NCBI GenBank assembly: GCA_014872785.1
Contig: WKFJ01000027.1
Coordinates: 35,554-99,553 of the forward strand
Length of the DNA: 64,000 bases
DNA from: Alteromonadaceae bacterium
GTDB lineage: Bacteria > Pseudomonadota > Gammaproteobacteria > Enterobacterales > Alteromonadaceae
Direction of reading: 5' to 3'
Below the pieces are notes generated by a model. The model saw nothing but the letters and a program-made list of their open reading frames with translations, had not been told where the DNA came from and searched no databases. Both the position numbers and the translations under genes were made by a program. This document shows, piece by piece, positions 1 through 9,644 of the stretch. How positions within the stretch are numbered: the stretch's first letter is position 1; each line of letters starts with the position of its first letter.

Positions 1-575
1 TGGATCTCAGCAATGGCCATGTGTAATTCAGTGGATTCGATAATGTTGACGTTAGGTATGGGTAACTCGATGAATACATCGAGTAATTGCGCTAATTTCT
101 CGCCCGCCTGCCCCATCGCAACGTTGGCCATTTCACGGTAAGCATCAAGCTTATCAATCGACTTTTCAGGTGTGGTAATGAGCGCGTTTTGACTAGCAGT
201 AGCAGAGCCTGAATAGATCCCATACTGATTGAGTATTTCGCAAAGCTTTCCATTGTCGATAGGTTTGCGTATGAAGTCCAAGGCACCCATTGACATCATA
301 CGTTTACGGGCTTCTGGCTGTACGTCACCTGAAACGACGATAACCATGATTTGCAAACCTTCTTCTTGAATCCGCAACATGGTCTGGTACCCATCGAGCA
401 CCGGCATATTAAGGTCTAAAAACATAAGGTCTGCGGCACCGGCACGGATGACGTCAAGCGCCTCTTCACCGTTGGTGGCAAATTTTATGTCAACTTCCCA
501 ATCATCCGGAATGGAGCGAGCCATTTGTTTTCGTGCGAATCCGGAGTCATCGCAAATCAATATCGGGGTCGTCAT
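1..575 (-). CDS. Response regulator with CheC-like output domain (3' end cut by window edge)
   Basis: Translating the minus strand from the ATG at 575 gives an open frame that runs off the window. Residues 1-120 are a CheY-like receiver: acidic pair D9/D10 (LICDDSGFARKQM), a phosphoacceptor Asp in LMFLDLNMPVLDGY, and the switch Lys in DFIRKPID. From about residue 146 the sequence (YREMANVAMGQAGEKLAQLL) matches the start of CheC/CheX-type chemotaxis phosphatases. A receiver fused to a CheC-like phosphatase would act in chemotaxis-type or signal-termination phosphorelays. It is incomplete, with about 191 codons visible. It lies 43 bp beyond thyA on the same strand. The receiver is certain; the CheC assignment is from the visible N-terminal part only. 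Confidence 0.8.
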   Translation of the reverse strand, partial: MTTPILICDDSGFARKQMARSIPDDWEVDIKFATNGEEALDVIRAGAADLMFLDLNMPVLDGYQTMLRIQEEGLQIMVIVVSGDVQPEARKRMMSMGALDFIRKPIDNGKLCEILNQYGIYSGSATASQNALITTPEKSIDKLDAYREMANVAMGQAGEKLAQLLDVFIELPIPNVNIIESTELHMAIAEI

Positions 576-618
576 GCGTGAACTGGTTACCTAAATACTC
601 AAATCGTTATTATTCTTG

Positions 619-1452
619 TTAAATCGCGACTGGTGCCTTTATATGAGGATGGCACTGATAGTCCAATAACTCAAAGTCTTCATAGCGGAATTCAAAAATA
701 TCTTTCACTTCCGGATTAATTTGCATTGTTGGACGCTTATAAGGTGTTCTGCTTAACTGCAAATCTACCTGCTCCATGTGATTGCTATACAGGTGTGCGT
801 CACCTAGTGTGTGTACAAAATCACCTGGCTGCAACTCGCCGACTTGCGCAATCATCATGGTAAGAAGCGCGTAACTGGCAATATTAAAAGGTACCCCCAA
901 GAACACATCGCCGCTGCGCTGATAAAGCTGACAGGACAGTTTCCCCTCTGCTACGTAGAACTGAAACATTGTATGGCATGGCGGTAAAGCTTGCTTACCC
1001 GCTTCTGCGTTCTCTTTGGGCGACATCGAGGTATCGGGCAAGAACTCCGGATTCCAGGCATTGATGAGTAGCCTTCGTGAATCTGGATTAGTTTTTATTT
1101 GCTCTATTAATTCCGCGATTTGGTCAATGGTGCGTCCATCAGAACAGGTCCAACTGCGCCACTGCTTGCCATATACAGGCCCTAACTCGCCGGTCTCCGT
1201 TGCCCATTCATCCCAAATTGACACCCGGTTCTCGGTCAAATACCGGATGTTAGTTTCGCCTTTCAAGAACCATAGTAGCTCGTGGATAATAGAGCGAAGA
1301 TGGCACTTTTTAGTGGTCACCAACGGGAAACCTTCTTGTAAGTTAAAACGCATTTGATAACCGAACACGCTTAAGGTGCCAGTGCCAGTGCGGTCTTCTT
1401 TTTTTACGCCATGTTCTTTTATGTGGCGCATCAAATCTAAGTATTGCTGCAT
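619..1452 (-). CDS. thyA: Thymidylate synthase
   Basis: Converts dUMP to dTMP with methylene-tetrahydrofolate, the only de novo route to thymidine in this type of cell. The 277-residue protein carries the catalytic Cys159 in [13 protein letters not shown], the dUMP-binding block [19 protein letters not shown], and the [12 protein letters not shown] segment. It is 13 residues longer than E. coli ThyA (264); the extra length is a short insert (about 142-154, [14 protein letters not shown]) just before the catalytic loop, as in many marine gammaproteobacteria. It sits 5 bp downstream of lgt on the same strand, the standard lgt-thyA pair, and is probably co-transcribed with it. Confidence 0.97.
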   Translation of the reverse strand: MQQYLDLMRHIKEHGVKKEDRTGTGTLSVFGYQMRFNLQEGFPLVTTKKCHLRSIIHELLWFLKGETNIRYLTENRVSIWDEWATETGELGPVYGKQWRSWTCSDGRTIDQIAELIEQIKTNPDSRRLLINAWNPEFLPDTSMSPKENAEAGKQALPPCHTMFQFYVAEGKLSCQLYQRSGDVFLGVPFNIASYALLTMMIAQVGELQPGDFVHTLGDAHLYSNHMEQVDLQLSRTPYKRPTMQINPEVKDIFEFRYEDFELLDYQCHPHIKAPVAI

Positions 1453-1457
1453 AATTT

Positions 1458-2249
1458 CTAGCTTTTGTTATTTTTGTAAGCTCTGTACATCATGGCTACA
1501 CCAATAAGGAACATTGGCGCTGATAGCATTTGACCTTGCGATAATAGTCCGCCATAAATACCATCCAAATGAGCATCTGGCTGACGGAAATATTCAACGA
1601 TAAACCGGAACAATCCGTAACCCGCCAAAAACATCCCAGAGACAGCACCGACAGGTGGTCTCTTGCTAGAGAACCACCAGAGCATAACGAACAAGACTAC
1701 CCCTTCAAGGAAGAATTCATAAAGTTGCGATGGGTGACGTGGTAATGGTCCAGCATTGGGAAACACGATCGCCCAAGGCACATCGGTTACTCGCCCCCAA
1801 AGCTCGGAGTTGATAAAGTTTCCGATACGTCCGGCACCTAAGCCAATTGGCACCAATGGCGCAACAAAATCACCAACCACTAACAAACTGGTTTGTTTGC
1901 TTCTTGCAAACCAATAAAGCGCCACAATCACGCCGAGTAAACCACCGTGAAATGACATACCACCGGTCCAAATCTTAAATAGATAAAGTGGATCGGCCAG
2001 GAAGATATCGAATTGATAGAACAACACATAACCAACACGACCGCCTAAAATCACTCCCAAAAAGCCATAAAATAATAAATCGCTAAGTTCGTCTTTATTC
2101 CATGGAGTATTTGCTAAGCGTTTGTTGGCCAGCCAAAAAGCCGCGGCAAAGCCAATTAAATACATCATGCCGTACCAACGCACATCAAGACCAAAAAGGG
2201 AGAATATAATGGGGTCGATTTCGGGAAAGGTAATATAGTTGTTTGACAT
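1458..2249 (-). CDS. lgt: Prolipoprotein diacylglyceryl transferase
   Basis: Inner-membrane enzyme that moves a diacylglyceryl group from phosphatidylglycerol to the lipobox Cys of prelipoproteins, the first step of lipoprotein maturation. About seven hydrophobic segments are visible. The family signature is [16 protein letters not shown] (around residues 138-153, with Arg141), and the essential-His segment is MSFHGGLLG (His101, equivalent to E. coli His103). Length 263 compares with 291 in E. coli. Several lipoproteins in this window (nlpD, the DUF885 protein, the rhombotarget protein) would be its substrates. It is followed by thyA and preceded by ptsP. Confidence 0.97.
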   Translation of the reverse strand: MSNNYITFPEIDPIIFSLFGLDVRWYGMMYLIGFAAAFWLANKRLANTPWNKDELSDLLFYGFLGVILGGRVGYVLFYQFDIFLADPLYLFKIWTGGMSFHGGLLGVIVALYWFARSKQTSLLVVGDFVAPLVPIGLGAGRIGNFINSELWGRVTDVPWAIVFPNAGPLPRHPSQLYEFFLEGVVLFVMLWWFSSKRPPVGAVSGMFLAGYGLFRFIVEYFRQPDAHLDGIYGGLLSQGQMLSAPMFLIGVAMMYRAYKNNKS

Positions 2250-2328
2250 GAAAATACTTCTGTTAATTTATAATTCTGTCGTTTTCAAGCGCGTGAGGAT
2301 CTTAGCAAATGTGGGTGATTATGTAATC

Positions 2329-2353
2329 AAAATGAAGGAAATTCTTTCATTTT
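2329..2353 (-). terminator. Possible weak terminator after ptsP
   Basis: An 11-bp AT-rich stem (one G-T pair) with a 3-nt loop, just beyond the ptsP stop. The arm is T-rich on the minus strand. Low stability makes this uncertain. Confidence 0.35.
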
Positions 2354-2365
2354 AATATCAATAAC

Positions 2366-4648
2366 TTACAGCCCGGCTCTGACTAAGCCTCCCATACCCA
2401 GCATTTCTAGTTTTTCGCTGACTAAACTCTTGATTTCGGACGCTTCTGAGCACTCTAATGCAGATTGTAACAAATCGCTCAATTCGTTTCTGGCTGTTCG
2501 ACGAATGATCCAACGTACCTTGCTTAAACCAGAACTGTTCAAACTGAGTTTGTCGTACCCCATGGCGATTAAAAGTAAAACACCACCAGGTTCACCCGCC
2601 ATTTCACCGCACACTGTGACGGGTTTATTCAATTCTCTACAGCGCTGAGCAATGTCGTTTAGAGCATGTAATACCGCGGGATGATAGCTGTCGTACAAAT
2701 CTGACACCCGTGCATTGTTTCTGTCAACGGCCAGCAAATATTGAGTCAGGTCATTGCTTCCAACTGAAAAGAAATCCACCAGCTCGGCAATTTTTGGCAA
2801 CTGATACAAAATAGCGGGCACCTCTAACATCACTCCGATTTTGGGTTTAGTTAGCGACAGTTGCTCTCTTGCTGCTTCTTCGGATACCTCGTAAAAAGCT
2901 TGTCTTATCAAACGTTTCGATTCTCTCACCTCATCTACCGAGGTGACCATTGGCAACATGATACTCAGATTTCCCAAGTTCAAACTGGCTCTTAACATAG
3001 CGCGAACCTGAACCAGGAATATCTCTGGATGATCTAACGTTAAGCGAATACCACGCCAGCCGAGAAACGGATTCTCTTCTTGAAAAGGAAAGTACGGCAA
3101 AGGCTTATCGCCACCAACATCAAGAGTTCTCATGGTCACCGGCTTATTGCGAAACTGCACTAACAAATTACGGTAGAGCTGCATTTGTTGCTGTTCAGAA
3201 GGAAACCTATCGTGCTGCATAAACGGAATTTCGGTTCGGTACAAGCCAACACCATCAGCCGCACGGTCATCTGCTGTGTCTTGCAGGGTTTTCGATAATC
3301 CAATATTGCTGAACAATGCAATGTGCTTTTCATCGAGCGTCGTAGCCGGTAATTGCTCTTCTTTGCTGAGTAAATGCTGTAACTCAGACTCTTCTGTGAT
3401 TAAAGTTTCAAATGCTTGTTTTTGTTGTCCATCCGGCGATACGGTGATTTCACCTGCATAACCATCTAACAGAATTTCCTTGTCTGCAAATAAGCTTGCA
3501 GGAACATCGTTAATCCCCATCACCGCCGGTACGCCAACTGCTCTGGCAAGAATCGCCGCGTGTGAATTATTGGCTCCCTTGACCGAGATTACCCCGACTA
3601 GTTTCTCTCTTGGAATGTCAGCAAGCATAGTAGCGGTCACTTCGTGAGCCACTAAAATGGCCTTGTCAGGCATAGGTGGTAGCGAGCTTTTTATGTTTAT
3701 TAAGTGAGTAAAGACCCGATTACCCAAATCAACAACATCGACTGCGCGCTCACGCATGTAAGGGTCAGACATTTGTGAGAACTGGGCTTCATATGACTCC
3801 ACTACTTGCTTTAACGCCGAAGCTGCAGACCACCCAGAATGAATTTTATCTTCTACCGCTTTCCCTAAACTCGCTGCATCTAAAAGGTGATCATAAAGAT
3901 GAAAAATATTGGCAACATCTTGCGGGACTTCGTCTTCCACCCGCTTGGTTAACTGTTCAATATCCTTTTTGGTTTTAACTACCGCTTCACGATATTTTGA
4001 GACCTCTATGGCAGGCTTAGTGGTTCTGGTGGCAATGAAGTCCTTTAAGTTGGCCTTGTTAACCACTGGCGAGTAGCCAATGCCGATAGCGAGTCCAGGG
4101 GAGCCGGGGTTTCCTATAATTCCCTGACGCCTAAAGCCTTTTTTCTCTTCAGCAATATTTAACAGGCCTCTGGCTTCTGCATTCGCGACTTCTAACGCCA
4201 TCTGTGCTGCCAACGTGATAAGAAGCGCTTCTTCTTCTTCAGCAAACCTTCGAGAAGTCTTTTGTTGGACTGAAATAACTCCTAGGACTTTGCGCTGATG
4301 AATAATCGGGGTTCCGAGGAAGGCGTGATAGGCATCTTCTTTAACGTCCGGGTAATGTTTGAACCGAGGATGCACTTGGGCATCGTCTATATTAATAGGT
4401 TCTTCACGTTGACCTATAAGACCAATTAGCCCCTCCGAAAACCCGACTCTGGTGACGCCGATGGCCTCGGGGGCTAAGCCCTCTGTCGCAACAAGAATGA
4501 AATTTTGCTCTTGGTAATCGGCAAGATAAATAGCGCAGCAATCGACAGCCATCGCTTGTTGCAAACGCTTAGCAACGCATTGAAGCGCCTCTTCGAGAAC
4601 CGGGATACGGCTTATTTCCTCGACTATTTGTCTAAGCGTGCTTAACAT
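2366..4648 (-). CDS. ptsP: PTS-Ntr enzyme I (phosphoenolpyruvate-protein phosphotransferase PtsP)
   Basis: First phosphotransferase of the nitrogen PTS; takes phosphate from PEP and passes it to NPr (PtsO) and then PtsN, linking carbon and nitrogen state to regulation. The 760 residues comprise an N-terminal GAF domain (about 15-155), an enzyme I N-domain, the phosphohistidine swivelling domain with active His363 in GANNSHAAILARAVGVPAVM, and a C-terminal PEP/pyruvate-binding barrel (GVGLYRTEIPFM, GSNDLTQYLLAVDRNN, CGEMAG). E. coli PtsP has 748 residues. It begins 9 bp after the rppH stop, the common rppH-ptsP arrangement, so the two are surely one transcript. Confidence 0.96.
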   Translation of the reverse strand: MLSTLRQIVEEISRIPVLEEALQCVAKRLQQAMAVDCCAIYLADYQEQNFILVATEGLAPEAIGVTRVGFSEGLIGLIGQREEPINIDDAQVHPRFKHYPDVKEDAYHAFLGTPIIHQRKVLGVISVQQKTSRRFAEEEEALLITLAAQMALEVANAEARGLLNIAEEKKGFRRQGIIGNPGSPGLAIGIGYSPVVNKANLKDFIATRTTKPAIEVSKYREAVVKTKKDIEQLTKRVEDEVPQDVANIFHLYDHLLDAASLGKAVEDKIHSGWSAASALKQVVESYEAQFSQMSDPYMRERAVDVVDLGNRVFTHLINIKSSLPPMPDKAILVAHEVTATMLADIPREKLVGVISVKGANNSHAAILARAVGVPAVMGINDVPASLFADKEILLDGYAGEITVSPDGQQKQAFETLITEESELQHLLSKEEQLPATTLDEKHIALFSNIGLSKTLQDTADDRAADGVGLYRTEIPFMQHDRFPSEQQQMQLYRNLLVQFRNKPVTMRTLDVGGDKPLPYFPFQEENPFLGWRGIRLTLDHPEIFLVQVRAMLRASLNLGNLSIMLPMVTSVDEVRESKRLIRQAFYEVSEEAAREQLSLTKPKIGVMLEVPAILYQLPKIAELVDFFSVGSNDLTQYLLAVDRNNARVSDLYDSYHPAVLHALNDIAQRCRELNKPVTVCGEMAGEPGGVLLLIAMGYDKLSLNSSGLSKVRWIIRRTARNELSDLLQSALECSEASEIKSLVSEKLEMLGMGGLVRAGL

Positions 4649-4657
4649 CTGCTGGGT

Positions 4658-5182
4658 CTATCTTCGTCGTCGCTTTTTCTGCTTGCGGTCGTTGTGCTGC
4701 TTTTTGTTAAACGCCAGCGCCGTCGACACAAACTCCTTCATCACGCGTCGGTACACGTCGCGCTTAAAGGAAACCACGTTGCGAATGGGATACCAATAGC
4801 TCACCCAACGCCAATCATCAAACTCTGGATGTCCTGAGTGCAGCAAATTGACGTCTTCATCGGGACAGGTGAGCTGTAGCAAAAACCACTTTTGTTTCTG
4901 ACCAATACACACAGGGTCAGAATCTTGTCGGATCAAACGTTTCGGCAATCGATATTTAACCCAATTTTTAGTGCTTTTTAGTATTTTTACCTGATCTGGA
5001 TTTAGCCCTACCTCTTCGTTTAACTCTCGATACATCGCCTGTTCGGCTGACTCACCTTCGTCTATTCCGCCTTGTGGAAACTGCCAAGAATGTTGGCCAA
5101 ATCGTCTCGCCCAAAATACTTGCCCATTGCGATTACAAATCACTATGCCCACGTTTGCGCGGAATCCTTCTGTGTCTATCAC
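4658..5182 (-). CDS. rppH: RNA pyrophosphohydrolase
   Basis: Nudix hydrolase that removes pyrophosphate from the 5' end of mRNAs and so opens them to RNase E decay. The Nudix box is complete: Gly38, Glu44, and REL-x-EEVGL at residues 52-60 ([20 protein letters not shown]). The N-terminal [20 protein letters not shown] and the WQFPQGG segment are typical of RppH. Length 174 compares with 176 in E. coli; the basic C-terminal tail (about 160-174) is probably disordered. It is transcribed with ptsP and divergent from mutH, 102 bp away. Confidence 0.96.
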   Translation of the reverse strand: MIDTEGFRANVGIVICNRNGQVFWARRFGQHSWQFPQGGIDEGESAEQAMYRELNEEVGLNPDQVKILKSTKNWVKYRLPKRLIRQDSDPVCIGQKQKWFLLQLTCPDEDVNLLHSGHPEFDDWRWVSYWYPIRNVVSFKRDVYRRVMKEFVSTALAFNKKQHNDRKQKKRRRR

Positions 5183-5284
5183 TTAGACTCCCGGGCACAA
5201 AACTGTTAATGTAATCATTCTTCCACAATATTTAATCTATGCCTAGAGCGTAAACATCTTTGTCGTAACAAAATTATCACATTT

Positions 5285-6001
5285 ATGGAATCTGGTGACC
5301 TAACCGACGCTAGCGAACAGCTGCAACCTCCTCGCAATGAGCCACAGACAGAGACAGAACTGCTAGCGCGATGCTCAGTGATTGCTGGTATGACGCTAGG
5401 CGAATTGGCGAAATTGGCCAAAGTAAAGATTCCCAAAGACTTCAAAAGACACAAGGGATGGGCAGGTCAATTAATCGAATTATGGTTAGGCGCCGAAGCA
5501 GGTTCAAAACCCACCCAAGACTTCCAGCACCTTGGCATAGAATTGAAAACCATACCTGTCGATTACCAGGGGATGCCATTAGAAACCACTTATGTTTGCT
5601 ACTGTCCACTTCAAGGGTTACAGGGGCTAAATTGGTTGAACTCCAATGTGTTTAACAAATTGCAAAGGGTGTTGTGGCTACCCGTGCAAGGAAACCGCGA
5701 CATTGCACCAGCTGATCGCATTATCGGCAATGGCTTTTTGTGGTCGCCAAACGCAAATCAAATCAACGTCTTGAGGAATGATTGGGAAGAGTTAATGGAA
5801 GCCATTGTTTTAGGTAATGTGGCACAGATTACGGCGAGAATGGGAGACGCTCTGCACCTTCGACCAAAAGCGGCCAGCGGTCAAATCACAGCAGAGGCAA
5901 CTGGAGATTCAGGTACCCTAATTCAGACACGGCCAAGAGGTTTTTATCTGAGAAAAAGCTTCACACAACAAATTCTGCAACAGCAGTTTGGCACATTCTA
6001 G
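5285..6001 (+). CDS. mutH: DNA mismatch repair endonuclease MutH
   Basis: Nicks the unmethylated strand at hemimethylated GATC during MutS/MutL-directed mismatch repair. The catalytic set is visible with the spacing of the E. coli enzyme: Glu65, Asp79, Glu86 and Lys88 (DFQHLGIELKTIPVD). The C-terminal block TLIQTRPRGFYLRKSFT is also conserved. Length 238 compares with 229 in E. coli. Its presence implies Dam methylation in this organism. The start codon has no obvious Shine-Dalgarno sequence. The last 4 bases overlap the convergent AraC-type gene. Confidence 0.96.
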   Translation: MESGDLTDASEQLQPPRNEPQTETELLARCSVIAGMTLGELAKLAKVKIPKDFKRHKGWAGQLIELWLGAEAGSKPTQDFQHLGIELKTIPVDYQGMPLETTYVCYCPLQGLQGLNWLNSNVFNKLQRVLWLPVQGNRDIAPADRIIGNGFLWSPNANQINVLRNDWEELMEAIVLGNVAQITARMGDALHLRPKAASGQITAEATGDSGTLIQTRPRGFYLRKSFTQQILQQQFGTF

Positions 6002-7131
6002 GCTTGTGAAAATGGATTAGGTTCCGCTTCACCCATTTCTGGATCTCTTTCTGGTATCGCTTGGATATATTTAACAAACATATCGCTGAGTTCTTTTTCA
6101 GACTTAAAGCCTAATCTTTTGGCGATAGCGGATATTTTGATATCTGAACGCATGATTATTTTACGCGCGTACTGTAAGCGGTAGTGGTACATGTAGGCCT
6201 TGAAATCTCTGTTGAGCAATACTTTTGTTGCGACCACTAGCTCTTCTGGCGTGACATGGGCTACATCAGCCAGTTCACGAAGTCTTAAGCCCAAATGTTT
6301 ATAAGCTTTGTGACGCAACACCGCCGCTTCGGCTTTAGCGATAATGATGCGCAGTTGTTCTTCTGAAAACTTGTTGTATTTCAAATTTTCATAGTCAATT
6401 GGATTGGGTGAATGGCGACGTTTGCGCAATAACACCATGACTAAAACATAGATTATGCAGGTTTGCATTAGCGAAATGATGCCCTGCCAAGACTCGATTT
6501 TAATCAGCCCAGGCGCTACCACTAGAACCAAAAGAATCGAACCAAATGCTACCGTAATTAAACCGCTAAACCATTTGGGTGCATAGGAGATGTCGTAATG
6601 CTGTAAATCTACCACCTGGTCTGGCAAAGTCTCTTGATAGTGCTTAAGCATCTCGTCCATCTTAATGGCATAGCCTAATATGACCAGATTGCTCAACAGG
6701 TAAAACAAGTAAAAAGGCCAGTAGTTAAACACATCTCCAATAAGTGGTTCGTTTAGCATGTCCAGCTTTTCTGTGGCGGTCAAAAACAAAAACGGCGCTT
6801 CGGCGGCGAGAAACAAAAATCCGAGTAAATAATGTGTAGCATGATTTTTGAGCGGGCTTTCTTTGACAATTTTGTGCACCGCTACAAACAGAAAGCCGAC
6901 AATCAATACGGGCAGAAATTGGAAGACGCCAATCAAGAACGGTGCGGAAGTCTGCAGATCAAATGCTTTTAACACCTCATCTGCCATAATAAAAGGCATC
7001 AACAAGACGGACAACAGCACTTGTGTCGCGTGCGGCATGCTATCGTGACGAACCCATATCTGCATAAGGGGAACGAACCACACCAGCAAACCTAATATCA
7101 TCGCTAATTGATAAGGTGAACTAAAATCCAT
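5998..7131 (-). CDS. Membrane-anchored AraC-family transcriptional regulator
   Basis: The N-terminal two thirds (about residues 8-245) is a polytopic membrane region of roughly seven hydrophobic segments. The C-terminal part (about 265-365) looks like an AraC-type DNA-binding domain: LRLRELADVAHVTPEELVVA resembles the first helix-turn-helix, and ISAIAKRLGFKSEKELSDMF the second, ending in the usual FVKY segment. The layout suggests a one-component regulator that senses something in or across the inner membrane. It has no partner gene: mutH converges with a 4-bp overlap and the CYTH/CHAD gene lies 145 bp upstream. The ligand and targets cannot be told from sequence. Confidence 0.8.
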   Translation of the reverse strand: MDFSSPYQLAMILGLLVWFVPLMQIWVRHDSMPHATQVLLSVLLMPFIMADEVLKAFDLQTSAPFLIGVFQFLPVLIVGFLFVAVHKIVKESPLKNHATHYLLGFLFLAAEAPFLFLTATEKLDMLNEPLIGDVFNYWPFYLFYLLSNLVILGYAIKMDEMLKHYQETLPDQVVDLQHYDISYAPKWFSGLITVAFGSILLVLVVAPGLIKIESWQGIISLMQTCIIYVLVMVLLRKRRHSPNPIDYENLKYNKFSEEQLRIIIAKAEAAVLRHKAYKHLGLRLRELADVAHVTPEELVVATKVLLNRDFKAYMYHYRLQYARKIIMRSDIKISAIAKRLGFKSEKELSDMFVKYIQAIPERDPEMGEAEPNPFSQA

Positions 7132-7276
7132 CGGTGGAGGTTAAGCTTTTTCGCTTTTTATTAATCTGTGGCTAGTTTATCGGATAAAGAACAAGATTGC
7201 TTGAATAATAATACTAACTTTTTCAACATTTTAGCGAGCAATAGTCAATTATGCAGAGGTCTAACACACGATTGTT

Positions 7277-8767
7277 TTACACTTCCATCTTATTTGCTGA
7301 ATTGACACTAAGATTGATCACTTTTAACAAGGCTCGTTGTTTCTCAACACTCCAAGAGAGCACTTCACGCACCGCCTCTTCGTCGCTGTCGATGAGTTTT
7401 TGCTCCAACATCCACAGAATATAGAGTTCCTCTATTCCATCCCATAGGTCTAACCAAATCTCCATATTGTCACGCCCTTTTTGACCGACAACATCGTCCA
7501 AAAAGTGGTGCACCTGCACACAAGTGAGTAACTTTTGCTTACGTTTTAAAAAGGCGTCTATCGACTCGATTGGCTCACTGAAAAACAAAGCCTGAACAGA
7601 CGCTAGCTCTTTTTTGTATATTCGTTTAGCGAACTTGCCTATCGCATCCTCTTCCACATCAACCAGACTAAGGCGCTCTGTACAAACAAGAAACTCTAGT
7701 AACTCCAACTGCATCAGCACATAGCTTTTGTGTTTTAGCAGGTCTTGAGGTTTGTTTGCCACCAGAATGGCGTCTAATTTTGCTCTTAGCAAATCCACGA
7801 CTTTGGTGTGTTTAGCGAGTTTTTTGCGATACAGACCTTTTTTAGAAAGCAACTCTTTAATAGCAGCGGCTTCTTCCACCCAAAGCCAGTCCTCTCGCAC
7901 CTGCATGACTTTATTTAACAGTCCTGCCATTTGATTTTCTTCAAAACAAGTTGAAAAAAGCTGTAAGCATCGATGCAAGTCAGCAAGTGCACTGGAAAAC
8001 TGCACGAGGTCTTTTACCCTGTGGTTCTCTGTGTAATTAAGCTCGTTAAACTGCATACGATGTAGGCAATCCGACAAAATTAATTTAAGCGCTTCCGCAA
8101 CCGCCATGTTTTTATTTTCAAGTGCTAAACTCGCTTCGCTGTCGTGGTTCTGTGTCCCTAAAAACAGTTCATACCCACGCTGAGCCTTACTCTTGAAACC
8201 CAGTCGAAACGGTACGACTTCTCGTAAACTTCGCGCGAGTTCAAATAACTTGCGCGTAGAGCCGCTTTTGAGTTCAAGTTCGATTTCGCTGATATCACAT
8301 TGGTATTTTTCGGTTTCGATTAGACCGTTGTCGTAAACTAACTCAACATCGGTTTTGTCAGACAGATGAAGCAGGTATTCATGACGCTGAAAATGGGTGC
8401 TAAACAGTTCGACTAAATTTCCATTGAGCGTGTCTGGAGACAAATCATCTCGCCACACCTCTTCTGGGAATAGTGACAGATCCACCTGGTTCTTGGGAAT
8501 GTCAGCATTGTATTCAAGACGCTGATGCAACCCGCCCACGGACCCATTCTTGGTTTTTATCGTCTGTTCGTACTGCCCATTTCGTCCACGTACACGCAAG
8601 CCCATGCCGTGCTGGCGCAATAGCTGTTCTTGCGTATCAAAATAGGAATTAAATAAATGGTCTGATTTGTGTTGATAACGCACGTCCAGTTCAGGTACGA
8701 AACGATTTTCGAGGAGTTTATCGGCGTCCGAATCAACTAGCAGTTTTAGCTCTATTTCACTGTCCAT
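7277..8767 (-). CDS. CYTH-CHAD protein, probable inorganic triphosphatase (YgiF-like)
   Basis: The protein starts with the CYTH signature ExExK (MDSEIELKLLV: Glu4, Glu6, Lys8), followed by the basic and acidic strands of a triphosphate tunnel (GLRVRGRNGQYEQTIKTKNG; EIELELKSG). The C-terminal half (about 210-490) is helical and His/Arg/Lys-rich, as in CHAD domains that bind polyphosphate. The same pair of domains occurs in E. coli YgiF, which hydrolyses tripolyphosphate; this protein is longer (496). The downstream divergent neighbour encodes an SH3/TIGR04211-type protein, as beside ygiF in several gammaproteobacteria (ygiM). Confidence 0.85.
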   Translation of the reverse strand: MDSEIELKLLVDSDADKLLENRFVPELDVRYQHKSDHLFNSYFDTQEQLLRQHGMGLRVRGRNGQYEQTIKTKNGSVGGLHQRLEYNADIPKNQVDLSLFPEEVWRDDLSPDTLNGNLVELFSTHFQRHEYLLHLSDKTDVELVYDNGLIETEKYQCDISEIELELKSGSTRKLFELARSLREVVPFRLGFKSKAQRGYELFLGTQNHDSEASLALENKNMAVAEALKLILSDCLHRMQFNELNYTENHRVKDLVQFSSALADLHRCLQLFSTCFEENQMAGLLNKVMQVREDWLWVEEAAAIKELLSKKGLYRKKLAKHTKVVDLLRAKLDAILVANKPQDLLKHKSYVLMQLELLEFLVCTERLSLVDVEEDAIGKFAKRIYKKELASVQALFFSEPIESIDAFLKRKQKLLTCVQVHHFLDDVVGQKGRDNMEIWLDLWDGIEELYILWMLEQKLIDSDEEAVREVLSWSVEKQRALLKVINLSVNSANKMEV

Positions 8768-9005
8768 AGAGGAGGAACATTTGCCCTATAGCATCATAAA
8801 AATCAGAAGATACCTGTTGCTCGCGAATTACGCAATCATAAGTGATTAGTTTTACACAGAGAGCCGCTTTTTAATTGCAACAAAATACATTGTTTGAATT
8901 ATCATCGAACAAGCCCCTTTGCCCCTATTGAAAGCTCGCTTTAGGTTGCCTTCGGGACTGGAAGCCCCTAGTATTCCCTCAAAAGGTGAAAGGAATAGTT
9001 GTTGT

Positions 9006-9629
9006 ATGAAAAAATATTTAGTTAGTGCGCTTTTCGTTGCAAACGGTCTGCTCGTGACAGCACATGCTCAAGAATCAACAGCTGCCAACTCAGCAGTAGA
9101 CGCTACTAATGCCGATACCCGCTTTATCACTGACAACTTATTCATCTATCGTCATGCCGGACCTGGCACAAACTACAGAATCCTCGGTTCGTTCGCCGCT
9201 GGCACAAAAGTAGAGCTATTAAATACCAGTGACAATGGCAGCTATGTCGAACTCATTGATGATAATGGACGAACAGGTTGGGTCGAGACAAAACTCGTAA
9301 CTGAGCAAGCTTCCGTCCGACTGCAAATCCCTCAATTACAAGAGCAAATTCTAGACGCTCGTGAGCAGGTTATTGTAAGAGAAAATGAAATTACTGAACT
9401 GCAACAAGAATTAGCGACCTTAAAACAACAAAACGCTACCCTCAATGAGACCATTGCTGACTTGCAACGCATTGAGACTTCTCTGCAGAGGCAAAACACT
9501 CAACTAAATGAAGACGACTCATTGAATTGGTATCTGAAAGGCGGTGGCATGACACTAGGCGCAATTATCCTAGGCATCCTATTGACCTACTTACCGAAAA
9601 AGCGCAAACGCAACGACCAGTGGATGTAG
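9006..9629 (+). CDS. SH3 domain envelope protein with coiled coil and C-terminal anchor (TIGR04211/YgiM type)
   Basis: The start chosen is the ATG at 9006, preceded by AGGA at 8991-8994 and followed by a clean signal peptide (MKKYLVSALFVANGLLVTAHA|QE). An upstream in-frame ATG at 8919 would put 29 unrelated residues before the signal. Mature part: a bacterial SH3 domain (about 38-105, FITDNLFIYRHAGPGTNYRI ... TGWVETKLV), a coiled coil (about 110-175, LQEQILDAREQVIVRENEIT), then one C-terminal transmembrane helix with a basic tail. The protein should sit in the periplasm anchored to the inner membrane. The family's function is not established. Confidence 0.85.
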   Translation: MKKYLVSALFVANGLLVTAHAQESTAANSAVDATNADTRFITDNLFIYRHAGPGTNYRILGSFAAGTKVELLNTSDNGSYVELIDDNGRTGWVETKLVTEQASVRLQIPQLQEQILDAREQVIVRENEITELQQELATLKQQNATLNETIADLQRIETSLQRQNTQLNEDDSLNWYLKGGGMTLGAIILGILLTYLPKKRKRNDQWM

Positions 9630-9644
9630 CCCTCTTGTCTCAAC

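Noticed and set aside
8919..9629. Longer reading of the SH3 protein from 8919
   Set aside because: The 29 extra residues precede a clear signal peptide and ribosome site at 9006.
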